A stretch of DNA of 64,000 bases from Profundicola sp048268105 (GCA_048268105.1 JBLWWH010000004.1:115096-179095), one strand, 5' to 3'. Shown: positions 36,034-45,838, counted from the first letter of the stretch. Program-made: numbers and translations. The notes: generated by a model not told the origin, from the sequence alone.

Positions 36034-39000
36034 ATGAAACGACTTTTACTTTTACCCTTCATCATATTATTTACCTTCATAAACGCCCAAGAATATTGGA
36101 TGGAAAATGGAAGTGTTACAACCTGTTCAGGGGCTTTCTATGATTCAGGTGGTCCGGCTAACCCGTTCCAGAATAATGAAAACTTAGTGTTTACCATTTG
36201 TCCTGATAGAACTACCGAGCCAAATAATGCAACGATTCTTACATTCGATGATATTTTGGCCATGACCCGTTCGGGAGCAGATTATATGAATATTTACGAT
36301 GGAGATGATACGACAGCACCTCTCATTGGAACCTACATCGGTGGTATGCGCCCAGGAGAGGAAAATGGAATCCATGCTTCGGATTTATCTATTAACCCAA
36401 GTGGATGTTTAACCATTGAATTTATTTCGGATGCAGTTGGTCCTGGTCCAGGATGGTCAGCGCAAATTAGTTGTGGTGTACCATGTCAAGCTATTACGCC
36501 TAACGTAACAACCATACCAGAAATGGACGAGAGTGGTGGTGTAACTGTATTGGAAGGAGAAACGGTGACCTTTGCAGGAAGCGCAGAGTTCTCACAAGAT
36601 GCTACAGGAGCTACATATGCTTGGGATTTTGGAGATGGTACAACAGCTACAGGTACTGATGCAACGCATTCTTATACAGATGCAGGTACTTACACAGTTA
36701 CATTTACTGTTACCGATGGATCCGGAGATCCAGATTGTACGAAATCGTATACATTTTTAGTTAGAGTTATCTTTGACAGCAACGTTCCTTGTCCTTCTGT
36801 AACTGGCGTGGATTTTATCGAAAATTCGAGTGATGTAATCGTTAATTGTAACTATCCTCTAGAAGATGGTGGTAGAATGAGATTACGTGCGGATTATGCG
36901 CCCATGAAAGAAACAACTTCCTATATCGTGCAGTCAATTCCTTTTCAACCACCCTATCCAATAAATGAGGGTGCGGGAATTAGTATCGAAACAGATGATT
37001 CATGGGCTCCTGCTACGAATTTCCCTGCGGCATCGGGGGATATACCAGCTTTCAGTTTTTGTTTTTTTGGCACTGTCCAATCTCAAGTACAGGTTGGCGA
37101 TAATGGTAGACTTAATTTTGATGGAGATCGCTGTTATACTTTTGGCTGTGATCAATACGGTTTTAGATCAACATTACCAATTACGCCAGCTAGTGCAAAT
37201 CAGCATATGTTAAATACGATTAATGGTGCATATCATGATCTTTATTATCCAGCGGATAATACAGGTAATTCCCAGTTTTCATATGGTTTTCAAGGGGAAT
37301 ATCCTTGTAGAATGTTTGTTGTGAATTATTACGATATTCCAATGTATAGTTGTACGAGTTCAAGGACTACCCAGCAGATTGTTTTGTGGGAAGGATCTAA
37401 CTATATAGATGTCTATATTCAGAACAAAGATATTTGTTCTTTTAATGAAGGAGTTGGATTGGTAGGGATTCAAGGGCCGAATTATGGTCAATATGCCGTT
37501 GCACCTGGAAGAAACACAAGCAGCTGGTCAGCTCAAAACGAGGCTTGGCGATTTATTCCAGATGGTGATGAAATGGCAGTTTCGATTGAATGGTTTGATG
37601 AAAATGATGTTTTAGTAGGACAAACTAGAAACTTAGATATTTATCCAACTGAAGATACATTCTATACAGTTGTTGTAACTTATGAAATTTGTGGTCAAGA
37701 TCCAGTAGTTGTATCAGATAGAATTGATATTACTTTTGATTATGACTCTCCAGAAGTTGAGGATATTGTTGTTGAAGTATGTGATGTAGATGGATCGGGT
37801 GAAACCATTTGGAACTTACCATCTTACACTAACTTAGTGACAAACGGACAGCCAGATTGGGTGATTCAAGGATATTATACCAACCGAAGAGCTGCGGATA
37901 TGGGAGTAGAAGCTGCTTTGATTGAGAGCCCAGAGACGTATACTTCAGGCTCAAGAACAATATATGTTAGAGTAGAAGACGAGGCCAATGGTTGTCACTC
38001 TGTGTTTGATTTAACATTAGATTTCTTGGCAGATTTAGAGCCAGAAGACTTGGTTGAAACACAATGTATAGCTCCAGATGCTACAGAGGTAGTTTATAAT
38101 TTAAACACCTTTAATGAACATTTCTTGGCTGGGCAGTTTTATGATATTTACTATTATGAGAATCAAACAGACGCAGAAGATGGAAACGATCAGTTCTTAA
38201 CAGGAACCAATCTTACAGATTACGCTATTAACACTACTACTACGCTTTGGGTGAGAATTGAAACCGAAGAAGGTTGTTATGGAATCGCTGAGCTTACGCT
38301 TGAAGTGAACAATGGACCAACGGCCTATGTTTTCGATAACCCAATTCAGTTCTGTGATACAGAGGAATTAGGTGTTGAGGTGGTTGATTTAACAGGTAGC
38401 GAAGAGGATATATTAGGTGGTGCGCCAGATGTAACTTTTGTTTATTATGAAAATTATGACGACGCTAGCCAAAATGATACAGATAATGCTATTGCCGATC
38501 CAACTGCTTATAGCCTAACACCAGATACAACAGAGATTTTCATTGTAATTTTAGATGGAAATGGATGTTATAAGGTGTTGACTATGCCAGTTGCATTATT
38601 AGAGGGATTAGAGCTTACGCCAGCAACAATTACTTTATGTGATGTTGGAGATGATGGGTTAGAGATTTTTGATCTTACACAGGTAAGTGATGATATAATT
38701 CCAAACTCAGCAAGCTTTACATTTACGCATTACCCTACAGAACAGGACGCTATCGACGGAAATAACGCCATTGCAAATGCTACGTTGTTTGAATCGGGAG
38801 CTACTACAGTTTGGGTGGTAGTTAGCACAGCTGATAGTTGTGAGGAAATGACAACTATCGAATTGGTTTTAAATGCAGGTCCTGAAATTACGCCAGCGAA
38901 TTTAGCTATTTGTGCTGATGCTGATGGAAACTATATCTTTAATTTAACTGATGCAGATGCTGATTTATTGAATGGACAAAATGGAATTAACTTATCATAT

Positions 39001-41022
39001 TTTACAAGCCTAACGGGAGCTGAAAATAATGATACAGCCGATCAGGTTGCCGACCCAACTCAATATACAAGTACAGTTGATGGGGAAGTTATTTATGTAA
39101 GATTGGAGGATGCTAACGGGTGTTTTGCGGTGACTGAATTAACACTTAACCACAACGATCAACCGGTAGCCAACATGCCAGATAATATTCAGGTGTGTGA
39201 TTTATTCGATGATGGATCAGAGTCGATTGATATTACAATCCACGAAGATGTAATTACTGGTGGAGACGCTGGATTAACAGTTACTTATCATACAACAGAA
39301 GAAAATGCAGGAAATGGTACGCCATTAATTAATACCCCAACAGATCACAGCTTCAATACGGGTACAACTACTGTATACGTTAGGGTTGAGAATGCTGAAG
39401 GTTGTTTTGCAATCACCCAATTTGATGTGATAGTAGATGAAGGATTAACTTTAGCACCAGCAACACTAGAATTATGTGATATTGATGAAGATAATACCGA
39501 AGTATGGGATTTAACCCTAGCCAATGATGATATCTTAGCAAATAATGCTGCCTTCACATTTGCTTATTATTTAACTGAGCAAGATGCAATAGATTCCAAT
39601 GCAAATAACATTGCTAACCCAACAAGCTTTGATTCGGGTTCTACTACAATTTATGTATTAGTTTCTAATGATCAGAACTGTAATTCGATTACAGAATTGC
39701 AATTAGAGCTTAAGGATTTGCCAGCGGTAAATACTAACTTAGAATTCCAAGTTTGTGATCCTGAGTTTGATGGTGGATATGCCTTTACATTAGGAGATTT
39801 AGATGATATTGTCGTCAATTCAACAGCGGGATTATCTATTTCATATCACAACTCACAGGTAGGTGCAGAAAATGACAATGATGTATTTACTCAAGTAGAT
39901 GCAAACAATATCACAACATTGCCTTTCGAAGTATTTGTTAGAGTAGAGGAAACAGGGACAGCAAACGCTTGTGTTAACTATACATCTGTGATTTTAACTC
40001 CTGGAGAGCAAACACAAGTAAATACTAATATCGAACCTTTAGAAGCTTGTGACGACGGATTTGGAACGGGAACTTTTGATTTAACTTCAATGGCCGATTT
40101 AGTAACTAACGAGAATACCAACCATTGGATTTCTTATCATACAAGTGAAGCAGATGCTCAAAATGATAGAAACCCAATCAATCCAGATAATGCGCAATTA
40201 GCAGCAGGTACGGTTTATGTTAGAGTTGTTGCTGATGGTAAATGTCCATCTATAACGCAATTCGATGTGGTAATTAGCCCAATTCCTTTAGCGGAAATCC
40301 TAGCACCAACTACTGCGTTTTGTGCAACGGATTCGCTCGTTATTTCGGCACAAGGATTTAATCCTGATTTAACCTACGAATGGAAAGATAGATTAGGAAA
40401 TGTTTTAGGAAATGGTGAGACGGTTCAACTTGACGGCGAAGCAGGTGATCAATCCATTACTTTAACCGTTACAGATCCAAATACAACTTGTTCAAACGAT
40501 ACTACGGTTGAGTTTGAGTCGATTGCGGTGCCAGTTATTACAAGCTTAAATACAACCAATAATAGTATTACAGTAGTAGCATCTGGTGACGGGCCTTTCG
40601 AATACTCTATCAACGGTATAGATTGGCAGCAAAGCCCAACATTCGACAACTTAGCGCCAGGTATGTACGATGTAATGGTGAGATCTGTGGTAGCAGGTTG
40701 TGATGGTGTTGGAATGTCAACCCTAGTATTAAATGTTGCGAATGTGATAACACCAAATGGTGACGGACTAAATGATTATTTCATTGTTCCATTTATGGAT
40801 GCCTTTAGAGACGAAGCAGGGAATGTGCAAAAATCTACTTTCTCGGTTTACAATCGCTATGGTAAGCTTTTATTCCAAGAAGAATCTTCGAATGAGAAAA
40901 CAAGCTTCAAATGGGATGGAACTTCACATGGTAGAACATTACCATCAGGAGATTATTGGTATTTGCTAGAACTTGCCGACGGTAGAAATACAACGGGTCA
41001 TATCACTGTTAAGAATAGATAA
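36034..41022 (+). CDS. Large T9SS type B adhesin (CUB-like, PKD, nine repeats, gliding-type C-terminus)
   Basis: 1662 residues. Signal peptide 1-19; a CUB-like domain (about 22-150; TILTFDDILAM, DYMNIYDGDDT); a PKD domain (about 160-245; YAWDFGDGTTATGTDATHSY, TYTVTFTVTDGSG). A Cys-containing region leads to nine tandem repeats of about 85-100 residues (about 575-1420), each starting near a Cys-Asp (xCDxDxDG) and ending in TTVYVRVE-like strands. The end is the gliding-motility-associated type B sorting domain (NVITPNGDGLNDYFIVPF ... SGDYWYLLELADG). It is followed by its PorP/SprF partner. Surface adhesin role inferred. Confidence 0.9.
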   Translation: MKRLLLLPFIILFTFINAQEYWMENGSVTTCSGAFYDSGGPANPFQNNENLVFTICPDRTTEPNNATILTFDDILAMTRSGADYMNIYDGDDTTAPLIGTYIGGMRPGEENGIHASDLSINPSGCLTIEFISDAVGPGPGWSAQISCGVPCQAITPNVTTIPEMDESGGVTVLEGETVTFAGSAEFSQDATGATYAWDFGDGTTATGTDATHSYTDAGTYTVTFTVTDGSGDPDCTKSYTFLVRVIFDSNVPCPSVTGVDFIENSSDVIVNCNYPLEDGGRMRLRADYAPMKETTSYIVQSIPFQPPYPINEGAGISIETDDSWAPATNFPAASGDIPAFSFCFFGTVQSQVQVGDNGRLNFDGDRCYTFGCDQYGFRSTLPITPASANQHMLNTINGAYHDLYYPADNTGNSQFSYGFQGEYPCRMFVVNYYDIPMYSCTSSRTTQQIVLWEGSNYIDVYIQNKDICSFNEGVGLVGIQGPNYGQYAVAPGRNTSSWSAQNEAWRFIPDGDEMAVSIEWFDENDVLVGQTRNLDIYPTEDTFYTVVVTYEICGQDPVVVSDRIDITFDYDSPEVEDIVVEVCDVDGSGETIWNLPSYTNLVTNGQPDWVIQGYYTNRRAADMGVEAALIESPETYTSGSRTIYVRVEDEANGCHSVFDLTLDFLADLEPEDLVETQCIAPDATEVVYNLNTFNEHFLAGQFYDIYYYENQTDAEDGNDQFLTGTNLTDYAINTTTTLWVRIETEEGCYGIAELTLEVNNGPTAYVFDNPIQFCDTEELGVEVVDLTGSEEDILGGAPDVTFVYYENYDDASQNDTDNAIADPTAYSLTPDTTEIFIVILDGNGCYKVLTMPVALLEGLELTPATITLCDVGDDGLEIFDLTQVSDDIIPNSASFTFTHYPTEQDAIDGNNAIANATLFESGATTVWVVVSTADSCEEMTTIELVLNAGPEITPANLAICADADGNYIFNLTDADADLLNGQNGINLSYFTSLTGAENNDTADQVADPTQYTSTVDGEVIYVRLEDANGCFAVTELTLNHNDQPVANMPDNIQVCDLFDDGSESIDITIHEDVITGGDAGLTVTYHTTEENAGNGTPLINTPTDHSFNTGTTTVYVRVENAEGCFAITQFDVIVDEGLTLAPATLELCDIDEDNTEVWDLTLANDDILANNAAFTFAYYLTEQDAIDSNANNIANPTSFDSGSTTIYVLVSNDQNCNSITELQLELKDLPAVNTNLEFQVCDPEFDGGYAFTLGDLDDIVVNSTAGLSISYHNSQVGAENDNDVFTQVDANNITTLPFEVFVRVEETGTANACVNYTSVILTPGEQTQVNTNIEPLEACDDGFGTGTFDLTSMADLVTNENTNHWISYHTSEADAQNDRNPINPDNAQLAAGTVYVRVVADGKCPSITQFDVVISPIPLAEILAPTTAFCATDSLVISAQGFNPDLTYEWKDRLGNVLGNGETVQLDGEAGDQSITLTVTDPNTTCSNDTTVEFESIAVPVITSLNTTNNSITVVASGDGPFEYSINGIDWQQSPTFDNLAPGMYDVMVRSVVAGCDGVGMSTLVLNVANVITPNGDGLNDYFIVPFMDAFRDEAGNVQKSTFSVYNRYGKLLFQEESSNEKTSFKWDGTSHGRTLPSGDYWYLLELADGRNTTGHITVKNR

Positions 41023-41137
41023 AGCAATCTTTTATAAATAATTACGTTATGAAAGTGTTTTTGAATAACAAAGATATGGGCAATTTCATCAAGAAAACTA
41101 TATTTGTAGAATCTGAAAAGAACATGAGAAATTGATA

Positions 41138-42097
41138 ATGAGAGTTAAAAATATATTATTCGCCACCTTTTGCTTGTTGTTTGTACAACAGATAAATGCA
41201 CAGGAAGGCTTACCATTCTACGAGCATTATTTGGTGGCCGACAATTATCTAATAAATCCATCATTTGCTGGATCCAATGCAGAGATCTTGAAAGTTCGAG
41301 GAACACATTATTCTCAATGGGCAGGATTAGAAGACGCGCCATCAACGCAAACATTGAGTGCTCATGGACGTGTGTCTAATCGATTAGCAGCAGGTTTTCA
41401 TGCATTTAATGATAGAAACGGTGCTACTAGTCTTAGAGGTGTAAATGTTTCGGCAGCTTACCATATTCCCATTGGAGATGGCTTCAGCTACTATGACGAC
41501 CAAGATGAAAATCAATTCTCATTCGGTCTTTCATACAACGGAATCTCTCAGGTTTTTGACAGAACAAAATGGAATGCACAACATCCAGAAGACCCCTATC
41601 TACAAGACACAAGTTATTTCCTGTCTTATTTTAACTTAGGAGCCAACGTACAATACAATGGTGTTTATGTAGGATTTTCAGTGTTAGATATGCCTTTGGG
41701 TGACAACAGACCTATTGTGAACTCTATCGAGCCACTTCCAACTTGGTATTATTTTCAAGCAGGGTATAAGTGGAATATTGCAGATGGAATCCAATTAGAG
41801 CCATCGGTTTTAATGAATCTTAACTCCAACTCAGAGCGACAATTAGATATCACTATGCGCTCTAGGTTTGCGATGGGACACAATGCGGTGAGGTTAGGTG
41901 TAAACTATAGAACAGACATGGACGAAACAGGAACACAAACCTTAAGTCTTACGCCACTTATCAACCTAGAAATTGGTAAACTTCGTTTAGGCTATGCATA
42001 CAAAATGGGATTAACCGATATCTCAAAAGAAGCTGGCGACGGGCACCTTATCAGCTTAGGATTTGATTTCGGAAATCCATTCTATTTCGGCTATTAA
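41138..42097 (+). CDS. PorP/SprF family type IX secretion membrane protein
   Basis: PorP/SprF proteins anchor or help export type B T9SS cargo at the outer membrane. From the ATG at 41138 (319 residues) there is a signal peptide (ATFCLLFVQQINAQ), then the family opening LPFYEHYLVADNYLINPSFAGS and a beta-barrel ending in LISLGFDFGNPFYFGY. It directly follows the type B adhesin gene, the standard pairing. An exact -7 element TATATTTG at 41099-41106 may give it a separate promoter. The in-frame TTG at 41132 is not needed. Confidence 0.92.
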   Translation: MRVKNILFATFCLLFVQQINAQEGLPFYEHYLVADNYLINPSFAGSNAEILKVRGTHYSQWAGLEDAPSTQTLSAHGRVSNRLAAGFHAFNDRNGATSLRGVNVSAAYHIPIGDGFSYYDDQDENQFSFGLSYNGISQVFDRTKWNAQHPEDPYLQDTSYFLSYFNLGANVQYNGVYVGFSVLDMPLGDNRPIVNSIEPLPTWYYFQAGYKWNIADGIQLEPSVLMNLNSNSERQLDITMRSRFAMGHNAVRLGVNYRTDMDETGTQTLSLTPLINLEIGKLRLGYAYKMGLTDISKEAGDGHLISLGFDFGNPFYFGY

Positions 42098-42122
42098 GAA
42101 GCGACAATAAATTTTATCATAC

Positions 42123-42166
42123 AGCGTCAATTATTTTCATCGGAAATAGTTGACGCTTTTTTTTGT
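42123..42166 (+). terminator. Terminator of the T9SS operon
   Basis: AGCGTCAA (42123-42130) pairs with TTGACGCT (42150-42157); the stem extends imperfectly inward, with T8 after it. Confidence 0.85.
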
Positions 42167-42351
42167 TGAATAAACTCAATTATTTGATTTCAGATTATTA
42201 TCCCCAGAACCTACTTTAAACTTTCTAATGGCTACAATCTTAAGATCTAAGAACAGCTTATAAAAGCCTGTTAAGGTAAGAAAGCTAAAGCATAAAACAC
42301 TCTGTAGTATTTATAAGGGAATTCAAAACATTTCATTCATTTTTTTCTTAT

Positions 42352-42520
42352 AGGGCAGCAATTTCGGCTGTTCGCTGTATTGTACAACCTACAAGCATAC
42401 AAAAACTCAAGAGAAAAGGAGTTTGTGCAAGCACGCCACTCTTTTCTCTTGTTTTTTGTAGATGCTTGTAGTCCGTCCAATGCCGCTGCCATCCGGGCTG
42501 CATTCAATCTTGCGTCTATG
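42352..42520. repeat. Long-hairpin intergenic element, copy B
   Basis: It lies in a 544-base gene-free stretch (42098-42641) that otherwise holds only the two terminators and A/T-rich sequence (42170-42350) with nothing recognised. Arms of about 34 bases, 42389-42422 and 42438-42471, pair CTACAAGCAT with ATGCTTGTAG and AAGAGAAAA with TTTTCTCTT. Flanks are GGCTGTTCGCTGTATTGTA on the left and GGCTGCATTCAATCTTGCG on the right. The right flank resembles that of copy A at 20313-20455 read on the minus strand, and both have a long hairpin with unrelated stem sequence between similar flanks. Confidence 0.55.
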
Positions 42521-42589
42521 TCTTTAAACAAGTAAAACACATATTTAATGAATTTAACACGCTAGCTTGCGAAATAATTATCTCCATAA

Positions 42590-42621
42590 AAAAAGCCGAA
42601 CTGATTTCTCAATTCGGCTTC
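42590..42621 (-). terminator. Terminator of mscL
   Basis: On the minus strand AAGCCGAA / TTCGGCTT with an 11-12 base loop followed by T7. Confidence 0.8.
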
Positions 42622-42641
42622 TATTTTATAATGTTAAGAAT

Positions 42642-43052
42642 TTATTTCTTAGCTAATAAATCTCTGATTTCCACTAATAACTCTTCTTGAGTAGGTCCTG
42701 CAGGAGCTGCCTCAGGTTCTGGTTTTCTTATTTTGTTATAAGCTTTTACAATCATAAACAATACGGCACCAACTGTAATCAAGTTAATGATAGAGTTGAT
42801 CCATCTACCATAGTAAATAGCATTCTCAGGTTTATATCCTTCTTCACCTTCAACACCTACTGCAGGGTCTAATACTGTTTTCATATCAGCAAAGTCCATC
42901 CCACCAGAAAAATGTCCTACAACAGGCATCATGATGTCTGAAACAAAACCGTTAACAACCAAACCAACAGCACCTGCTAAGATAACAGCTACAGCCAGAT
43001 CGATAACGTTTCCGGTCATAATGAATTCCTTAAATTCTTTTAACATTTTCAT
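42642..43052 (-). CDS. mscL: Large-conductance mechanosensitive channel MscL
   Basis: MscL is the emergency valve opened by membrane tension on osmotic downshock. 136 residues, the usual length. The N-terminal MLKEFKEFIMTGNVIDLAVAV and the pore helix VAVILAGAVGLVVNGFVSDIMMP-type segment (about 16-40) are family hallmarks. A periplasmic loop with an acidic EGEEGYKPENA is followed by TM2 (about 84-105; INSIINLITVGAVLFMIVKA) and the C-terminal helix (TQEELLVEIRDLLAKK). Start could be Met1 or Met3. Confidence 0.96.
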   Translation of the reverse strand: MKMLKEFKEFIMTGNVIDLAVAVILAGAVGLVVNGFVSDIMMPVVGHFSGGMDFADMKTVLDPAVGVEGEEGYKPENAIYYGRWINSIINLITVGAVLFMIVKAYNKIRKPEPEAAPAGPTQEELLVEIRDLLAKK

Positions 43053-43103
43053 ATTTTACAATTTTTAATTAGTATTTCAATCTAAAGCTTTTTTGTAAGT
43101 AAA

Positions 43104-43604
43104 TTACAAGTTTTCTGTCCAATTGATTTTGGTCACTCCTTCTTTAATGCCCCAAGCATCAGACATACCTCCGTTTACTTCTAATACATAACGATAAGGT
43201 GAAGGCGCTCCTTCAGATTTTAAATCAAAAGGTTGGCGGTTTTTAGAAATGGAAATCACCGTGCTGTCTTCGCCTAAGTAGATGATATCTAATGAGATTC
43301 TAGTGTCTTTCATATAAAATCCACTCGTGTTATCCTCTTGAAAAATAAACAACATTCCCTGATTTTCTTCCAAAAAATTACGATTCATTAAACCAATAGC
43401 TCTCTTATTATCTGTTTTTGCTAGCTCAATATCTAGCTTTTTGATAATAGAATCATTGTTGATTAAAGATAGCTCACCTTGTTTAATGAACTCAATATTG
43501 ATTGGCTCATTTCTATCAACTTGCGTAGAACTTTCAGTTTCGGTTTTACAAGAAAAAGTAAACATTAAAACCAATATAAATAATAAATTAAAAATTATTT
43601 TCAT
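43104..43604 (-). CDS. DUF192 lipoprotein
   Basis: 166 residues. The signal peptide ends in a lipobox FTFSC. The DUF192 pattern is complete: KRAIGLMNRNFLEENQGMLF, then GFYMKDTRISLDIIYL and VLEVNGGMSDAWGIKEG. The biochemical role of the family is unknown; its members are small beta-rich envelope proteins. It overlaps the lgt 3' end by 17 bases on the same strand, so both are read from one transcript with yidD upstream. Confidence 0.88.
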   Translation of the reverse strand: MKIIFNLLFILVLMFTFSCKTETESSTQVDRNEPINIEFIKQGELSLINNDSIIKKLDIELAKTDNKRAIGLMNRNFLEENQGMLFIFQEDNTSGFYMKDTRISLDIIYLGEDSTVISISKNRQPFDLKSEGAPSPYRYVLEVNGGMSDAWGIKEGVTKINWTENL

Positions 43605-44478
43605 CTTGAATTCTGTATTTAGAAGTTGCTAATATAATGATTCCTAATATAATCAAAGGAATACTCAATACCTGACCATTATTAAGACTCATCCCTAATG
43701 TGTCCGCTACCCATTCTACACCTTGATCTTCTTTAAAGAACTCTATAGTGAAACGTATAAGCCATAATGCCATAAAGAAAAATCCGAATAAAAAGCCTGA
43801 CTGATATTTCTTCTTCGTATATCTATAGATGTACCACATAACTCCAAATAAAATTACATAAGCAATCGCCTCATATAATTGTGCGGGATGTCGAGGAACA
43901 ATCGGACCATAATCAGGGCTTTGATTTTGGAATAAAACCGCCCATGCTACATCGCTAGGTTTACCCACAATTTCTGAATTAATGAAGTTACCAACGCGAA
44001 TGAAAGCTCCTCCAATAGGTACAACAATAGCCAATCGATCTACCATCCAAAGCATAGATTTGCCCTTTAAATGCTTGCGTGTAAACAAATACATCGCAAT
44101 TAATAAACCTACAGCCGCACCATGACTGGCCAAGCCCATGAATCCAACGAATTTATAATCTTGCAAGAATAGCCAAGAGTCACCTGGTGAGTAAACAATC
44201 GGTAAAAAAACTTCCAACGGTCGTTCTATAAAAGCCATAGGATCATAAAATAAATATTCACCTAATCTAGCACCCGCAATCGCTCCAACAAAAGTGTATA
44301 AGAACAAAGGGTCTAATAAATCCTTTGAAACTCCATCTATTTTAAAGATTTTGGCCATGATAAACCAACCTAAAACAAAGGCAACAATCCACATAAGACT
44401 ATAATAATGCAAAGTTAGAAAGCCTAAATCGATACCTTCTGAACCTCCATAGGTGAAATACCCCATCAATTCTATCAT
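43588..44478 (-). CDS. lgt: Prolipoprotein diacylglyceryl transferase
   Basis: Lgt transfers diacylglycerol from phosphatidylglycerol to the lipobox cysteine of prolipoproteins, the first step for the many lipoproteins encoded in this window. 296 residues with about seven membrane helices. The Lgt signature RVGNFINSEIVG is at about 162-173, preceded by GGAFI, with the conserved HGA-like SHGAAVG and HPAQLYEAI motifs. It lies 6 bases after yidD. Confidence 0.95.
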   Translation of the reverse strand: MIELMGYFTYGGSEGIDLGFLTLHYYSLMWIVAFVLGWFIMAKIFKIDGVSKDLLDPLFLYTFVGAIAGARLGEYLFYDPMAFIERPLEVFLPIVYSPGDSWLFLQDYKFVGFMGLASHGAAVGLLIAMYLFTRKHLKGKSMLWMVDRLAIVVPIGGAFIRVGNFINSEIVGKPSDVAWAVLFQNQSPDYGPIVPRHPAQLYEAIAYVILFGVMWYIYRYTKKKYQSGFLFGFFFMALWLIRFTIEFFKEDQGVEWVADTLGMSLNNGQVLSIPLIILGIIILATSKYRIQDENNF

Positions 44479-44484
44479 AATTTT

Positions 44485-44724
44485 TTATTCTTTTTCTGGA
44501 ACAGGATCATAACCACTTCCACCCCAAGGATGACAACTAGAAATTCGCTTAATAGTTAGCCATCCCCCTCTAAAAACACCATGTTTTTTAAAAGCTTCAA
44601 TACCATATTGAGAACAAGTCGGATTATAACGACAATTGCTACCCAACCAAGGAGAAATTAATAACTGATATAAGCGGATAAGCCCAATAAAAGGTAGGGC
44701 AAGATAATCCTTCCACGTTTTCAT
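44485..44724 (-). CDS. yidD: Membrane protein insertion efficiency factor YidD
   Basis: YidD assists YidC-dependent membrane insertion. From the ATG at 44724 it has 79 residues with the complete family pattern: LIRLYQLLISPWLGSNCRY, NPTCSQYGIEAFKKHG, GGWLTIKRISSCHPWGGSGYDPVP, including the conserved cysteines. An in-frame TTG at 44733 lies in the -7 element TATATTTG and is not a start. It opens the yidD-lgt-DUF192 operon. Confidence 0.93.
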   Translation of the reverse strand: MKTWKDYLALPFIGLIRLYQLLISPWLGSNCRYNPTCSQYGIEAFKKHGVFRGGWLTIKRISSCHPWGGSGYDPVPEKE

Positions 44725-44730
44725 GAATTG

Positions 44731-44738
44731 CAAATATA
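44731..44738 (-). promoter_or_regulatory. -7 element TATATTTG of yidD operon
   Basis: An exact TAnnTTTG match only 7 bases from the yidD ATG, implying a leaderless or nearly leaderless transcript. Confidence 0.45.
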
Positions 44739-44783
44739 CTGCAAATTAAAGCACGTATAAAATGAATTTTTCAAAGGATTTTC

Positions 44784-45752
44784 TTAGTTTTCATCAAAGA
44801 ATTCCTTCACTTTAAATCTAATTCCGTCAGCCAAAAGAGAAGCCTTTTTAAAATTATTTTCAAACTTCTTCATCGTTTCTGGTTTTAAATCAAAATCAAT
44901 AAGATTTTCTTTTATTGCTGACTTAGAATATAAACCCAACTTGCGTTGAATCTTAGTCAAAGGTTGATTACTGCTCACTGGGAAATGTGTGTCATCAACA
45001 ACTTCAAACAAATCCAACAAACCTTCTAATCTATCGTGTGCTTGTTTTCTGTCATAACCAACATCCATAAAATAAACTGGAGTTCCCATTGCCGTTGCTG
45101 GAAGAGCACAATGAATACGCGACGTGATAATGAGTTTTGCTTTGGCGTATCGCTCTAATAATTTCTCTACATTTTCCATTCTTTCTTCTATGGATAAATG
45201 TTTCATCTCGAAATCATGATGAGTAATAACACAAATTCTATTTTTAAATTTTTCTGGAATTAATCGATTGATTTGAGTTTCCGTATATTTTTTATCAAAA
45301 ATCTTAACAAATGGATCTACCAAAAGAATTTCTTCTGTTCTCTCACCTGTGTATTTCGGTAAAGTCAAGGTTATGCACCCAGAATAATAGCTATCTACCC
45401 CTAAATTTTTAAATAATTTCAACGTGTTTTTGTCTCGACAACCAATTGGTGCATGATTTTGATAATAGGGAACAAGATCTGGAGACAACATTTTCTCATA
45501 ACAACCATGCTTATGGTCTATATACATAGATATAAACAATGGGTCTAAATCTTTATGCGGCGGCCAATTTTCTGGATTTTTCATAAACCAGCCATTGCAA
45601 AGTAATTTTACATTTTCGTCGATGTCTGGATTGTGTAGAGATTCACGATCTAGAAAATAATCAGCGCCACCCAACAATTGCCAGGCGGCATAGGTTTGAA
45701 CGTCGTCTCCTATGTTGTCGGTGTTTTTATAAAAAATTACTGCTTTTTTCAA
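44784..45752 (-). CDS. Polysaccharide pyruvyl transferase family protein
   Basis: Members add ketal-linked pyruvate to glycans. About 322 residues. The pattern fits CsaB/WcaK-type proteins: KAVIFYKNTDNIGDDVQTYA at the start, PIGCRDKNTLKLFKNLGVDSYYSGCITLTL in the middle, and KLIITSRIHCALPATAMGTPVYFMD with the conserved RIHC/G near residue 220. The longest frame begins with TTG at 45782, but that lies in a TATATTTG -7 element, so the TTG at 45752 (before KKAVIFYK) is the more likely start. No other glycan genes flank it, so the substrate is unknown. Confidence 0.78.
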   Translation of the reverse strand: MKKAVIFYKNTDNIGDDVQTYAAWQLLGGADYFLDRESLHNPDIDENVKLLCNGWFMKNPENWPPHKDLDPLFISMYIDHKHGCYEKMLSPDLVPYYQNHAPIGCRDKNTLKLFKNLGVDSYYSGCITLTLPKYTGERTEEILLVDPFVKIFDKKYTETQINRLIPEKFKNRICVITHHDFEMKHLSIEERMENVEKLLERYAKAKLIITSRIHCALPATAMGTPVYFMDVGYDRKQAHDRLEGLLDLFEVVDDTHFPVSSNQPLTKIQRKLGLYSKSAIKENLIDFDLKPETMKKFENNFKKASLLADGIRFKVKEFFDEN

Positions 45753-45771
45753 ACTAATATTTGGATTATTG

Positions 45772-45779
45772 CAAATATA
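45772..45779 (-). promoter_or_regulatory. -7 element TATATTTG of the pyruvyl transferase
   Basis: An exact TAnnTTTG match about 20 bases upstream of the proposed TTG start at 45752; it excludes the TTG at 45782. Confidence 0.45.
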
Positions 45780-45826
45780 CAATTTGCTTGATTAGGGCTA
45801 TCAACTTAGTTTTCGAAATTAATTTT

Positions 45827-45834
45827 TACTTTTG
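45827..45834 (+). promoter_or_regulatory. -7 element TACTTTTG of the YopX-like gene
   Basis: An exact TAnnTTTG match 5 bases before the GTG at 45839, so the mRNA probably starts at or next to the start codon. Confidence 0.4.
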
Positions 45835-45838
45835 TGCC

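Noticed and set aside
41049..41135. 28-codon reading frame (MKVFLNNKDMGNFIKKTIF start) between the adhesin and porP
   Set aside because: No recognisable family, overlaps a likely -7 element for porP, and such lengths arise by chance in A/T-rich DNA.
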